From Rhodosporidiobolus odoratus (taxonomy: Eukaryota; Basidiomycota; Microbotryomycetes; Sporidiobolales; Sporidiobolaceae), in assembly GCA_034387635.1 (NCBI GenBank), contig JAOANU010000009.1:62001-126000 (forward strand): a DNA stretch of 64,000 nucleotides, in the 5' to 3' direction. This document shows, piece after piece, positions 11,810 to 23,439 of this stretch (position 1 is the first letter of the stretch; each line of letters opens with the position of its first letter). Made by a program: the position numbers and the translations under genes. A model generated the notes under the pieces. The model saw only the letters and a program-made list of their open reading frames with translations. It did no database searches and was not told the DNA's origin.

Positions 11810-13584
11810 TTGACTTTCTCTAACATCTTGACCTGGGCGGACCGGCTTCATATCAGAAAAGTGTCTGAGGGACACATGTGCAAACTATGCAAAGCCAAGA
11901 TGGAGTGCTCCTTCTGTGGCCTCCTGGCTCCCCCCAGCAACATGAAGCACAGGACAAAGGAAGAACTCAACACATCTTTGCTTGACCAAGCCATAGACAA
12001 GCTTGGGGAACATTGGAATCAGCCTGCCATTCAGGCCATTGACCCCTTACCTTTGCATGGAAGCCCAAGTCATTTTCAGCTCTGTCCTGCTTACAATAGC
12101 TGCACCCGAAAAGGCGACAGAAGGTAATATTTCGCTGAGGTCCCATCAAAATCTCAAGTGGAGCAAGTAAGGTGGTCAGAACAGCTGAATCGTGACAAAG
12201 GCAACCAGCAAACAACCGTATGTCGCTGACTGCATTTCCCTGCTCCAGCACACTGATGCAATGTGGTCCACAGCACCCCTGCTATCTTCCACATCCACGG
12301 AAAGTTTGCGGGTGCCAACTGGGTCAAGAACGGTCTGTATGGCACGACTGTCCTCAAGATCATGTTCCAAGACACAGCACACTTCAGTCTGGCACCGTCC
12401 GACTCAGAGCCTCCCAAGAAGTGGTGGAGGGCAAGGTACAATCTCCTTGGTAACACTGGAGATGGACGTCCCATCTCGATCCCCTTGTATGTCCCTACTT
12501 GCTCCTCCAGCCTTCCTGTACTCACTCCTACTCCCTGCAGCCACAACAACCCAATGAATGTTGGCCCATCGCGTGGTCGTTTCATTCTCAACATGGCCAG
12601 CAACTCTGAGACAAGTGCCAAGGCTGTCGCCTTCTTTAAGCGCATGCAAACCAAGCTCGAGGTACACTACACTGCTACTGTCCCTTCCCAGAAAATCAAA
12701 TAACAAGGTCTGCATGACAGCAAGAAAAGGGTGCCAGTTACGAAGGAGCCAAGGTGCACACGGGCATACCCTGCAGCCGGCCTGCTATGTGTATGTGAAG
12801 CCTGCAATGCTTGATGTGTGTCTCTGCAAGATGCACCGTTGTCGATCTGGAGGGGCAAGTCGGGCAACTTGCCAGAGAGGAGGCGGAGGGATACCAGAGC
12901 ACGGGCGGTAAGGAGGGAAGGACAAATCCGTAGATCCGGCAATGAACCAGGTGTGATTGCTCAGTCTACCATTAAGGGGTAGAGGAGTGCTAGAGAACAG
13001 AACGAGAGTGAGAGGCTACAGAAGTTTGACCTCATTGTTGAGTGATCCATCTACTGTCTCATCAGTCCGAGGAGTTGGCCCGAGGAGTCGCAGGTATGGT
13101 CCACAGGTATAAGAGTGTCGGCCTGCGAGGCAAGTAAGATCAGGTATCACTCATACGAGCCAGAGGAGCAAAATAGGACTGAGTAGCGTAAGAGGCGAAG
13201 TGCAAGGAGGTCTCTTCCTTGCAGTCTCTGCCCCTTTACCGTCTAATGTGTGGTGCTGACACTACACTCATTCATACAGGAGGGATCCAGCGTCCTGGCC
13301 GCTATGATGAGCACAACCTAGACCCTTACACCTCAGACGATGGGCTGGTCGTGAACACTGAGCCTGAGTGCCTCTACATGAACACTGAAGCCAAAACCAC
13401 CACGTCTTTTGACTTTGAGGACTTGCATGAAGCTGCAGCCATTGGTTGTGATGGTACTTATGTCAACGTGGCAATTTCAGTCAGGGTCAGCCCAAGTTCC
13501 TCTCGTTTCACAGTCCAGTCCTGGACTAGCACCACCTCTGCTGGAACAGGCCACTTTGGGCGGACAGAACATGTTCTATCTTAA
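11810..13584 (+). CDS. Unknown spliced gene inside the 5.1-kb insertion
   Basis: Family not recognised. A chain of coding-like exons lies on the plus strand. Exon a (about 11810-12123) holds a cysteine pattern CKLCKAKMECSFC (C-x2-C-x4-C-x2-C) and ends KGDRR before a GT donor. Exon b (about 12281-12485) reads TPAIFHIHGKFAGANWVKNG and on to GRPISIPL. A clean intron (GTATGT at about 12487 to CTGCAG at 12540) joins it to HNNPMNVGPSRGRFILNMAS and QTKLE. Exon c (about 13280-13584) contains RPGRYDEHNLDPYTSDDGL, EAKTTTSFDFEDLHEAAAIG and ends GRTEHVLS. The middle links are not certain, and 12663-13230 may hold further exons or decay. It could encode an element protein or be a captured host gene. Confidence 0.4.
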
Positions 13585-13878
13585 GAACTAGATGGAAGAA
13601 GTTGTGCTGTTCGGATGTGTGAGTTTTCTCTGTTTCTATGCTATGTATTTTGCACTTGTAACTCCCTTTCTCCTAGCCGCTCGATATCCCAGACATCACC
13701 TGTGCTGGTGGAGAAACCTTGTCTCCGCGCAAAAAGGCAAAGACTGCTTACAATCAGACAGATGGGCCCGCTTCCCATCCCAAATAATCCCCCATCTTCA
13801 CCGTCCTCATCATCTTTCTGTTGTTCTCCATGGTGTATTACTAAAAATGGCATTCGACTTCCTGATTTCCTCTCTACT

Positions 13879-13919
13879 TTGAACTTTGCACGACCGCTTG
13901 TCGGCATGTCCCCCAGTCA
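13879..13919. repeat. Right arm of ~40-bp inverted repeat
   Basis: Reads CTTTGAACTTTGCACGACCG then CTTGTCGGCATGTCCCCCAGTCAT, the inverse of the left arm at 10214-10254. The right end of the whole insertion (before 15322) reads, inverted, GCAAACTTCAAAGAAG, which resembles the inner part of this arm (GCAAAGTTCAAAGTAG). Confidence 0.75.
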
Positions 13920-13957
13920 TGATGGCCAACTGTGCGTGCAACCTTGAGATGGGAGGA
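13917..13957 (+). repeat. 41-bp direct repeat, copy b
   Basis: Near-identical to 10977-11017 and directly abutting the right inverted-repeat arm at 13919. Confidence 0.85.
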
Positions 13958-15321
13958 AGAAAAGCAAGCTGAGAAGGCTTTTCCTAGCCTTTGCCTTGTT
14001 GAGCAATATACTTGGGAGATTGAGTTCCACATGCCTAAGCTACATCAGGAGAACTGCGCTGTTCTTGCGCTATCATGCTGCCACCAAGGAGACGTGACCA
14101 CCTGCACAGTATGGCCACACTATCAATATGTGTGTCTTGCAAGTCCAGCACATGCCATTCAGAGATGCAGTCTATTGCTGCCCCACAGGCATGTATCAGA
14201 CAGGGTACAGGACAACCAAGTGACTCTATCAGAAAGAATGTAGTAGAAAGAGAGCAACATACAGTCAGGCCTTACCCAGCAGGCTCAGCAGTTCCAGCAC
14301 AACAGCTCCTGTCCAGGGTCACACAGATGGTGCAGCAAAACAGTGAGGATATGGACACCCCATGCTCACCCTGATGCCATTCACTATGCATGTCACGCAG
14401 AACAAGATCTGCCGTCGTATATTGTCACCACCTGACAATAAAAACCAAAGTGTACATGGACTTTAAGTGACACTGATCGCAAGGGTTGCGACAGTACGGT
14501 TGAAAAAGAAGAGGCCCTGCGCTCGATTGAGGTAATGAAAGAGGGCGGCAAGGGTACCAGCACTAAAGCGTTGTAGATGAGGCTAAGAAAAACCTTGCAA
14601 AGCCATTTTCACCATATGGGTTCAGCCCAATCACAAAGCATGGCCTAACCCAGGTGTATCCCTTGTTTTCAGCAACGGTGGGTGCAAGGTTAGTCAGGCA
14701 AGGGAGGGAAACAACAAGACAGCACTGGGAAAGAGGAGAGCAAGCAAGACAAAGGGTGGACCGAATGGCAAGGGACAGAAGATTGGGTGTAACAGCCAGC
14801 GAGAGATAGCTTACCTGGGCATGAAGCGTCGAGTATGGTGTGGCACCAAGCAAGTGACAATGGCAGAGAAGGGAGAACAGGAATGCCAACAGAAAGGGAC
14901 CGCTGGCTCGCTTTGCTCGCTTCGCGGTCTTTTCTGTGGCGTCAACAACGATGCAAGGCATATGTGACAGTCTCCCAGCAATGGTCAATCCATAGAGTGA
15001 GAGCTGGGATCAAAGCCAGTTGAGAAGGTCAACCTCCAGGACAGGGTTTGGACGGGGTAAATGTGGAGCAGCATGTCCTGTTTACTCTTTCTGGACACAG
15101 TCTTGTCCAGACAAGCACCCGAATGCCAAGAGAGGCTATAAGCCCTGCTACACGCCGCAGCAGAGCACGTAGCTTGAACTGGCAGCAGAGCAAAAGCCCA
15201 ATTCCGATGTAGACTAAAGAGCGTCCCGGTGTGGAGAGAGTGGAGAAACCTGTTCCTGTGCCTGCACACACCTGAGCATGGGGGGGAGGCACGGTAAGAG
15301 CAAATCTTCTTTGAAGTTTGC

Positions 15322-15505
15322 AATGAGCAAGCGTGGGAGAGCCAGAAGGAAGGAAGGAACGGGAAGAAACCCGAAAGTCGTGAAAGAGGGGGAGAAACGG
15401 GAGAGAAAAGAAAGAAGTGTCTACAACATCGAAAGCCAGCCAAGCCCCTACTTTGACAGCCCATTGGCCTTGACCGCACCTGCTGCGCATGCTGCAGGTT
15501 GTGCT
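15322..15505 (-). pseudogene. Duplicated 3'-end fragment of SCS7
   Basis: Matches 40741-40925, the last codons and 3' flank of the intact SCS7 gene. The reverse strand still reads AGAVKANGLSK and then a stop at about 15449, the same C-terminus as SCS7. Nothing of the rest of the gene is present. It marks the right edge of the tandem duplication. Confidence 0.88.
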
Positions 15506-17334
15506 GGGTTTGACTAACATGCGTGCAAAAGTACACTTTTGAACAGTACTATCAACTCCAGAGTTGCAGATCCCTCAAGTGCTTTGCAGGTTTGCTGACT
15601 ATAACCATTGCAGACCAGTCACGGCCTCCACTATGGGGTCAGAAGTGTGAATTCAAGGATGTGTGACTGTTGTGAAGGCCATGGCCACCTGAGCAGCTGC
15701 ACAGCACATCACAACTAGCCTGGCCAACATGGAGCATGGTGCAGCAGTCCTGGCCGTCTACTGAGCAAAGAGGTGAGGGTAGTGTGGAGATGCCTACCCG
15801 TACTGTACCTGCTAGTAGCAGCGGTCAGCTGTACACCCTCAGCAGAACCTTTCAATGACAATGTGCTTGTGGCAAGCGATGAAGGTTTCAGATGTGGAAT
15901 GCCCAACCTTGACTTGCAGCCTCTGCCTCGCGTGTTTAATCACCTTCAGTCATGTTGCACATCCAATGTCAACACAAATCATGCAATCTTCTTCATTCTG
16001 GGACGGCAGGCAAATGATTCTTGCTTGTCTGAGACGGTTAATGCCAAGTGCAAGTGACTGCACAAACTTGTCCACCTGTGAGTCGGCTGCTTCCGCTGCT
16101 GACTGACCCTTCCCTTGCCATCCTGGTCTTGTAGCCCAGGCTTCACTGGCTGTCTGTTGACCTCTTCCGTACACCTGATTGCACCTGCACCCCCATGCAA
16201 TGTATTCATTGACCAGATGACTTGGTCACCTCTTGACATTGCAATAGGGTTGCCGTGTGCACTGCAACTGCTCTGCTGGCATTGTAAGAACAGGTCCAGA
16301 AGTAGAGATAAACAACCCAATACTGGGAGCCCCAGTACTGGAAATTGTGCTGGCCTGTTCCCCCGGTGTTGGGGAATCACAGACCCCCAGTACCCTGCTT
16401 TATTTCTGGAGCCTGGGATTGTACAAGACATTTAGCGCTAGATTTGCAATTGTATGCTGTAAGAACTGTGTGGCATTCTTGGCCCCAACTTGCCCTGGAA
16501 GCTCCCTACTGCTTCTGACTGCTTCTGAGTGCCCTTCAGCTGACTCTTGAACAGACTAGAGTATCTCTGCAAGCTATCAGGGCATGCAGCACAGCAGCTA
16601 CATGTCCCTGTGACCCTTGACACTGGGGGAAAAGGAGGTGATTTTGCCAGGTTTGCATACCGGTATCCGGGAATCTACCAGCCCCCAGTGTTGCACAGCC
16701 ACCGGCAAAGATACCGGCCCGATCCTGATACTGACACAGATATCAGCACGCTTGTCTCTACTTAGAACATCTCCATTGCCTTTCTGAGAGACCTGCTCAC
16801 ATAGCAAATGGTTGGCTGTGAAACCCAAATTTCACCACACCTCTGTACCAGGACGCCAGGCAGAGGCACAGCTGTGAATTCAATGTATAGATGAGTGAGC
16901 CAATGGTAGCTATCCCAGTACCGGCAAACATGCTCGGGTTCTGTTAGCTGCTTTGGGCTATTCCAGGGGTCGTCTCCGTGCCCTGGTGTAATTTTGGGGT
17001 TCAAGGCTGTACAAGGCATTCATTCAAGACAGTTGGCACAGTGTGGTCTCCTGTTTTGGCCCCAGTGTCACTTAGCCAGCTCAATCTGGACTGCCAACAA
17101 CGTCAACCCCTTTCCCTCTTACGCTTCTGCCTCTGTCTCTAGGACCGGGATACTTCGAAATGGACCTCAGTCAAACCGGCGTTCTGACCAGAAACACCTC
17201 AAATCCAGATGACAGGGATGAGACATCCCTTTATGCCTGGTATACCCGCTATGGCATTCCAAACCAGATGTAATGACTAGCTCTGATTGGCTTTACTTGC
17301 TACCGCTGAACCTGACCACTACAGAGAGGCTCTA
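15506..17334. other. AT-richer spacer, no gene recognised
   Basis: Before the inversion this stretch was joined to what is now 39913 downward. It holds short open frames on both strands, none with a domain. GC-rich repeated words (CCCCAGTACTGG, CCCCAGTACCC, CCCCCAGTGTTG) at 16318-16700 hint at an old repeat. The sequence ends abruptly at the broken gypsy LTR. Confidence 0.5.
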
Positions 17335-17393
17335 GAAGTAGGACTTAGCAGCGAGAGTGGGAAGGACTACGTGTGAGGAGCCATTTCCTTACA
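17335..17393 (-). repeat. 3' LTR fragment, LTR bases 1-59
   Basis: Reading down from 17393 (TGTAAGGAAATGGC...) it is identical to the 5' LTR from 23797 for 59 bp, then stops at ...CCTACTTC. The base before it (17334) belongs to unrelated sequence. Confidence 0.93.
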
Positions 17394-20300
17394 CTCACCC
17401 CCCCTGAAAGGCGAGAGCGCAGCGCTCGCCAAAGAGAAGAGTGAGAACAAGGCGCGGCGAGGGCGAGCGACCCGCTTACCCCTGTGCTTGCGAGGTATCG
17501 TTGAAGAATCGCCGGCGCTAATTCGGCCAGTTCGTCTTCAGGACACCACTGGTCGTCCGCCGCTGAGTACCCGAGGTACCGCACGCGGGATTCCCTCAAT
17601 CCTCGGCGACGGCGATCCACGACGATCTTGTCGACAAAGAATTCCTCCTCCGTTGCGTCGGCGGCGGGAACGGCCGGCGGAGGACGGGAGAGGGAGCGGG
17701 AAGGGAAGCGAATGTCGTCGTTGGGAAAGAAAGGTCGGAGTTTGGACGAGTGGATACGAGGATGTACGCGCAGATGAGGAGGGAAAGCGATGTCGAAAGT
17801 GGATTTGGAAGGGTCGGCGGCAATGATGTTGAAGGGCCCGACGAAACGGGGAATGAATTTGCCCGAGAGCGCGTCAGGGAATCGCATTCCTGCAGTGGAC
17901 ACATAGGCCTTGTCGCCCACCGCAAAGTGTGAACCTTCGTCGCGACGGTGTTGATTTGCTTGATGGACCATGGCAACGCGAGACGAGATGAGAGCGTCCG
18001 AGCAACGTAACCAGGTCAGGCGAGCGGCATCGACGCGATCCCGGACATCCGAGTCGTCGGAGGCGGTCAACCAAGCGGACGTCGGCCAAGTCGATGGGAG
18101 GAAGCCACAGACCACCTCGAAGGGAGCCATGGACGTAGTGGAGGAGGTTGACAAGTTGATGGCCATCTCGGCGACGGCGAGAGACTCAGCCCAGTCTTCC
18201 GGGTTGTCTTCGCACAAAGTACGAAGAATTTGTCTGACGATCTTGTTGGTTACCTCAGAGCGACCGTCAGTTTGTGGGTGAGCAGATGAGGAAAGACGCA
18301 TCGTAGTCTCGGTTTTGGATTGAAGGGAACGCCAGAATCGGGACGTAAATTTCGGGTCACGATCCGACACCAGGGAATCTTGGAAGCCGAATCTGCGGAC
18401 CACGAAGTCGTGATAGAGGGAGGCGACGTCTTCAGCCGATGAGGTGGAGGGTAGTGGGATGAGAACGACCATCTTAGAAAGAAGGTCAGTCACGGTAAGA
18501 ATAGAGTCGACCGAAACGCCTCGAAGTGAGACGGGAGGAAGTCCAACCATGAAGTCCATGGCGGCCGACGACCACGGTCGAGAGGGGGTATCAAGGGGAT
18601 GAAGTAGTCCAAACGGCTTAGTAGAGGCGGATTTCAACCGGGCGCACGGTTCGCAGCCTTTGACATAGTCAAATACATCTCAGTGCATAGTTGGCCACCA
18701 GAAGGCTCGTCGAACGTAATCCAACGTTTTAGCCCCACCCAAATGCCCGACGGCACGATGAGCTTGCCCAATAACCGCCTCAATGAAGGTAGGCGCGCCC
18801 GCGGTGGACGAGATACGACCCGCCGGAACAACGAGTTGATTGATGTGGCCGACGTGGAACAAGACGCTGTTGATCAGGCGGAAGGAAGGATACGCTGACG
18901 TATTAGCAAGAATATTGGATGAAAGGGTGTCAGAGCGAAGGGCAAGCGGAAGGGCGTGAAGAAAATCGGTAGGGAGTGAGGATGTGATGACGGTAGGAGG
19001 GGAAGTGTTGATGGGAATAGCGGCGAGGAGAGGAGCGGGCGAGGTAGTGGCGGAGGTGAGCGCCCACATGGCAAGAACCATTTGAGCGGAGGGCTCAGAA
19101 GGAAATGGTGCGTCGTCATTGTCAGAGGGAGGAGGTTCTCGCGCACTGGGGAGTTGGAGCCACTGGTCTTCGACACATAGCTCTGCGAGTCTTGAAAGAG
19201 AGTCAGCGAAAACGTTCTCCTTTCCGGGAATAGATTCCCAGAGAAGGGAGAATTGCGAGAGTGTCTCCCACAACCGAACGTGACGGCGTGTGAGTTTCTG
19301 AGGTCGGTCCCAATAAGTCCGAAGCGGAAGATGGTCGGTCACCACATGCACCTCCCATCCAAGGAGCAGGTCCTTGAAAGAGAGGCAAAGGTCCAGGACT
19401 CCTAAGAGCTCTTGGTCCGTGGTGTGGTAGTTTCTCTGCGCGCTGTTGAACTTAGCAGAGTGATAGCGGAAGGGACGGGCGTCTTGTCGGCAGGAGCCTT
19501 GCCCGACCCATCCGCCACATCCGAAGATCGAGGCGTCTGAGAAAAGGAATAACTTCTCTTCACCTGACTCGAGCTTCGGCAGGTCAAGTGGAACCAGAGC
19601 CTTCGGCACGAGCGACTTGATCATGGTGAAGGCCATATCGCAAGCCGGCGTCCTGTCCCAATCGACCTTTCCGGTGACTCGGGTCAACAGCGCGGCTATC
19701 TCGTTAAGATGAGGAAGATGGTCAGCGAGCCACTGAGCAGTACCCATGAATTGAAGAATATCCTTAGGATTTCTCGGGGTAGGCCAATCTCGGATCGCGT
19801 CCATCTTAACCGGGTCGACTAAGATGCCGGAGTCGTCGATGATGGCGCCTAAAGCTTCGAGGCGAGAGGGTAGGATATCGACTTTGGAACGGGAGAGATA
19901 GAAGCGATAATGACGAAGAGTTTGGAAGGTGATGTCGAGGTAGCGAAGGTGAGCGTGGCGAGTGTGGGAGTAGATGAAAACATCGTCATAAAAAACATCT
20001 AGAAAACGTCCCAAAGACTCAGCAAACATCATTGAACACACGCGGTGCATTGTATCGGGTGCGTTGGTGTCTCCCTGCTGCATAACACGGGAGACGAAGG
20101 TGCCAGAGGGGGTGACGAAACCGGATTTAGCTACCGATTCTAGTACGAGCCGAATCTGCTCATACGCGTTCTTGAAGTCCAGCTTAGTTCGGTACTTGCG
20201 AGACGCCACGCGGAACCGGATGGCCTTCATGTCTGGGATGGGAGATAGCCGCTTCCGTGTGTTAGCGTTGCGCGGCTTGAGATTGATGACAAACCGCGCT

Positions 20301-21649
20301 TGCGACCGGTCGTGCTTGGGAACGGCGAACATGGCACATGCCGAGTCGAGAGCTTCAGGCGCCCAATATTCCGTCTCGACAAACTTGCGGGCGTGAGCGC
20401 GCCACTGCTGATCGTAGCGCGCAGGAATGTTGATGGCTCGGGGCTTAACCTTGACCTCCTCGTCGACTAAGTCGATCGAATGGTTCTGCGGACGATGAGG
20501 AGGGAGCCGCTTGGGGAGTTCAGAGACAAGTACATCAGCGTACTTCTCCAACAGAGCAGCAACGGCAACCTCCGCTTCCTCAGCGGAGATGTCAGGACGC
20601 GAAGGATTGTCATCCTCTTCATCCAGAAGAGGATTGTGAGGCTCGTAGTGAACGTAGTCCTCAAGACCCTCAGCGCCCACCTGGAGAGCGCAAACAACAA
20701 ATTGATGCTGCTCTGCAGAGCTCATAGGCCGTTGGGTAAAGCCCATCGCCTCGAAGTTAGCTTGAGGTTGAGCTGCGAAGCGATCCAGATTGAAATCAAT
20801 CACGTTGTCACTTGGTCCACTAGGTATAACAAAAACCTTGTTAGCGGACACGGCAACACCTGAAACGCCTAGCCAGGGCACTCCGAGAATGGCGTCGATT
20901 CTGGCGGGAAGCGGGGAGATAAAGAACGAGCGAGGCTCAGCTGCGAGGGATCCAATCTGTAGGGACACTTGCCCATACAGGCCAAGGCGAACCAAGTGAT
21001 CGTCGGCGCCCAGGTCGGCGTGGAGGGGGGCCAAGAGTCGACGCAGAGGGATTCCTAAGCGATGGGCGAAAGACGTCGAAAGGACGTCCGCTTGCGAACC
21101 AGAGTCCACCAAGACTGTCGCTTGCTGTCCGTCAATAAAAGCAGAGGTGGTAAGCGGTTGAAGCGCTACCACAGGCTCGGGGACAGAGAAGGACGACTTA
21201 GTTTTGGGACACCGATTTCGAGCCTTCCGAACAGGCGACTCTTTGCTTGGGGAGACTGAAGCGGAAACAAACAATGTTTCAGTTTCAGCAGTACCCATAG
21301 CTACGGTCCCGGAATCCTTGCTCAATAAAGAAGAGGAACTGGAACACGCAACCGTGGGTGAATCCGAGCCGAGCGATGGAGAGAAGGACGGCGAGGTAAG
21401 AGAAGAAATGATGGAGTTAGAAGGCGACAAGTCCTCGGAATCATCTGTGGATAGATGGGGAGACTTCAGCATCCGGCTTTGAACCCAATCAGAAAAGTCA
21501 GCCACAGACGGAAGAGAACCGCCCTCAGAAGCTAATTTTGAGAGCGGACCACGACATATACAGTCGGGTCCCAGATTTCTTGTGACGTCTTCATCACAGG
21601 AGCGGGGGAGAGAGAGAGAGGAAGATACGGAACCGGCGAGCAAGACTCC
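17345..21649 (-). pseudogene. gypsy pol (PR-RT-RNaseH-IN-chromodomain), one in-frame stop
   Basis: One frame runs from just below a TGA at 21650-21652 to a stop at 17345. Seen in order: aspartic protease (VLVDSGSQADVL), reverse transcriptase with the active-site box YDDVFIYS, RNase H (FLFSDASIFGCGGW, then TDHLPLRTY), integrase HHCC zinc finger (HRAVGHLGG ... GCEPC), integrase core with AMDFMVGLP, SDRDPKF and GRSEVTNKI, and a chromodomain-like stretch (FFVDKIVVDRRRRG ... YLGYSAADDQWCPEDEL). A TGA at 18680-18682 interrupts the zinc finger between WWPTMH and DVFDYVKGC; the frame continues unchanged on both sides. No ATG opens the frame upstream of protease, so expression probably depended on a shift from gag. 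Confidence 0.93.
17394..17404 (-). other. Polypurine tract next to the 3' LTR
   Basis: On the minus strand GGGGGGGTGAG directly precedes the LTR start TGTAAG. This is the position of a plus-strand primer site in LTR retrotransposons and fixes the LTR boundary. Confidence 0.8.
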
Positions 21650-21656
21650 TCAGATC

Positions 21657-23168
21657 TTACACGCCAACCTCTTTTCCCGCCAACAGCGACGAGGGCGTCT
21701 CCGCGTTGGACGGCTCCGTCGACTCAGAGAGTGTAGGAGGGGAAGAAGAAGGAACGGGACTTAAGCGCGTAGAGAACGAGGCAATAGTGACCGTTCGGGG
21801 ATCTTGGCGAGGATTAGGACACGCCGAGGAATAGTGTAAGCCGGTGCGACTACAGTTATAGCAGCGCACGACCGACGACAACTCCTTCGCGTCCTTCTTG
21901 AACCACGACGCCTTGTCCTTGAGGGGGAAGCAGTCTTGCCACGCGAGCGCCAACTCAATCCACGACTTGGGGGAACCTGCATCCGGTGAGGATTTTGAGG
22001 CAGTCTTGGATGTAGAAGGGTCAGCACCGGTAGCCGTCGCCGAGCGACGGGAGGTAGAGGTAGAGGAGAGAGTGGGAGCAGAGGTAGATGAAGTACGAGC
22101 CTCGAGCAAGTCAAACTTAGACGCAAGCCGAATAAGTCCGGCAAAAGTTTGAACAGTTTCGGCGCCGAAAGTCGCCGATTGGGTCGCCTGGACTTGACGA
22201 ACGAAGTTCCTTGCCAAGGACGACAGACCTTCTAAGAAGGTGGCCTTTTTGTCCTCGTCCGTCACGCGACGATCGAAGATATCGTTGGCCAAAACCTCGA
22301 CGAGGGCCCCAAAATCGCGGACCTTGAGCGACCCTTGGACGGCCTTCCGGTACTTGGAGAACGCGACCTCGGCCGCGCCCTCCTCGACCCAATGGAGGCG
22401 CATCGTATCAAAGATGCTCTGCACTGTGGAAAAAGGGGCACTGCGTTGAACGCCGTCAAACCAATCTTAGGGAGACAGGGCGTTAGCTTTGGTCTCAGAG
22501 GAGAAGAGAGAACGTAGATGGTAGAAAACACCCGGTTGGTTGGCTTCGAGAAGAGGCTTTGAAGGAGCGATCCCGATACTTGCCAAGTAACTGAGTGCGG
22601 TCTTGATCCATGCCTCTCGCCGACGGTGATGGAACTCGCCAGTCCACGCTTTGGGCGCAGAGACCTTCTTGAAAGAGGTGTCTGAGAAGTCGGATGCGGG
22701 TTGAATGATCAAGTCGTGCAAAGAGTCGGATTGAGGAGTGGGGGGAAGGACACCGGGCGTGCTGCGAGCTTGGATGATACGCTCGAGGGTGGCCCCGCGT
22801 TCGCGGACTTCGGCCAGCTGCCGCTTCATCACCTCGATATCCCCATCCAATCCCGGGTTTGGAGGAGTTAACCCATTCCCAGGATTAGCGCCGTGAGCCA
22901 ACGATTCCTCGTCGGCGGCATCCAAACGGGCTTCTTCCTCTTGTTTGATCCGAGCCTCGTTGGCTTCGAACTCCTTCCTCCTACGCCGCTCCGCCTGCTC
23001 CGCTAGATCCCGGGCTCGAGCACGACGAGCCGAAGACCCCGTTGAACGAACCGATTCCGCAATGGAGGCGGGTCGAGCTGGGGGTGCAGCTGAGTCGCCC
23101 CAAACTAGGTTGGGATTAGTTGCAGCGGAAGACGAGGGGCGAGGTGGAATGGGAGGTGGAGTCGACAT
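21657..23168 (-). pseudogene. gypsy gag, one in-frame stop
   Basis: The ATG at 23168 opens a Pro/Ser-rich and then charged coiled-coil region (about residues 45-95). A TAA at 22467-22469 interrupts it after NALSP, and the same frame continues with DWFDGVQRSAPFS. The C-terminal half has the capsid-like helical region (LHWVEEGAAEVAFSKYRKAV) and a zinc knuckle CYNCSRTGLHYSSAC. The knuckle spacing is C-x2-C-x5-H-x4-C, one residue longer than the usual CCHC. The frame ends at 21657. Confidence 0.88.
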
Positions 23169-23439
23169 GGTGAGGTTGTTGAAACGAACGGATCAAGGAA
23201 GTGACTGGACGAGGACGGGAGGGGCGGTATAGAAGGTGAGAGGGTCTGAGAGTGTAAAAGAGGGGGCACGGCCTTGGGACCAAAGGTGGTAGTGGGCACC
23301 CGGAGTCGGGGAGCTGAATCCGGATGAGGAAGAAGAAGAGGTTGAGTGACGATCTTGGGCCGCGGAGGCGGTGGAAGTCGATACGGAGGAAAGAGAGGAA
23401 GTTATGGTGACGGAGAAGGGATCGGAATTGTTAAAAAAG

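Larger units (their letters stand above)
10218..15321. mobile_element. 5.1-kb insertion of unknown class, flanked by AATGA
   Basis: Copy 2 reads GTGAG-AATGA-GCGAGCG without interruption at 40736-40752. Copy 1 reads GTGAG-AATGA at 10208-10217, then 5104 bp of unrelated sequence, then AATGA-GCAAGCG from 15322. This filled-versus-empty comparison shows a precise insertion with a 5-bp target duplication (10213-10217 and 15322-15326). The left end is CTGGGGGAAATGCCGACAAG and the right end TTTGAAGTTTGC. There are no TG...CA LTRs and no transposase, RT or integrase I can recognise. It contains an inverted repeat (10214-10254 versus 13879-13919), a direct repeat and an unknown spliced gene at 11810-13584. 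A decayed LTR element or a non-autonomous DNA element are both possible. Confidence 0.7.
7263..15505 (+). repeat. Segmental duplication copy 1 (tRNA-Ser, tRNA-Tyr, SCS7 tail), with 5.1-kb insertion
   Basis: Three blocks, 7263-9688, 9684-10217 and 15322-15505, match copy 2 at very high identity. The first is inverted at 23798-26690; the second and third are contiguous at 40213-40925. The copy starts about 110 bp after the eL18 stop (CTACAGTAT...GTCAAGGTACCAGG) and ends inside the last exon of SCS7. The interval 10218-15321 is absent from copy 2. Apart from the two tRNAs I recognise no gene in 7263-10217. Several 60-100-codon frames are shared by both copies, but only because the duplication is recent. 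Confidence 0.9.

Noticed and set aside
13020..13060. Word GTTGAGTGATCCATCTACT similar to the gypsy LTR
   Set aside because: Only about 20 bp match, with no further LTR sequence on either side; too short to call a solo LTR.
15773..16057. Frame with a signal-peptide-like start and several cysteines
   Set aside because: Its first codon is not ATG, and there is no promoter, intron or homology support in a repeat-rich spacer.
17488..17826. Plus-strand frames opposite gypsy pol
   Set aside because: Shadows of the strong minus-strand pol frame.
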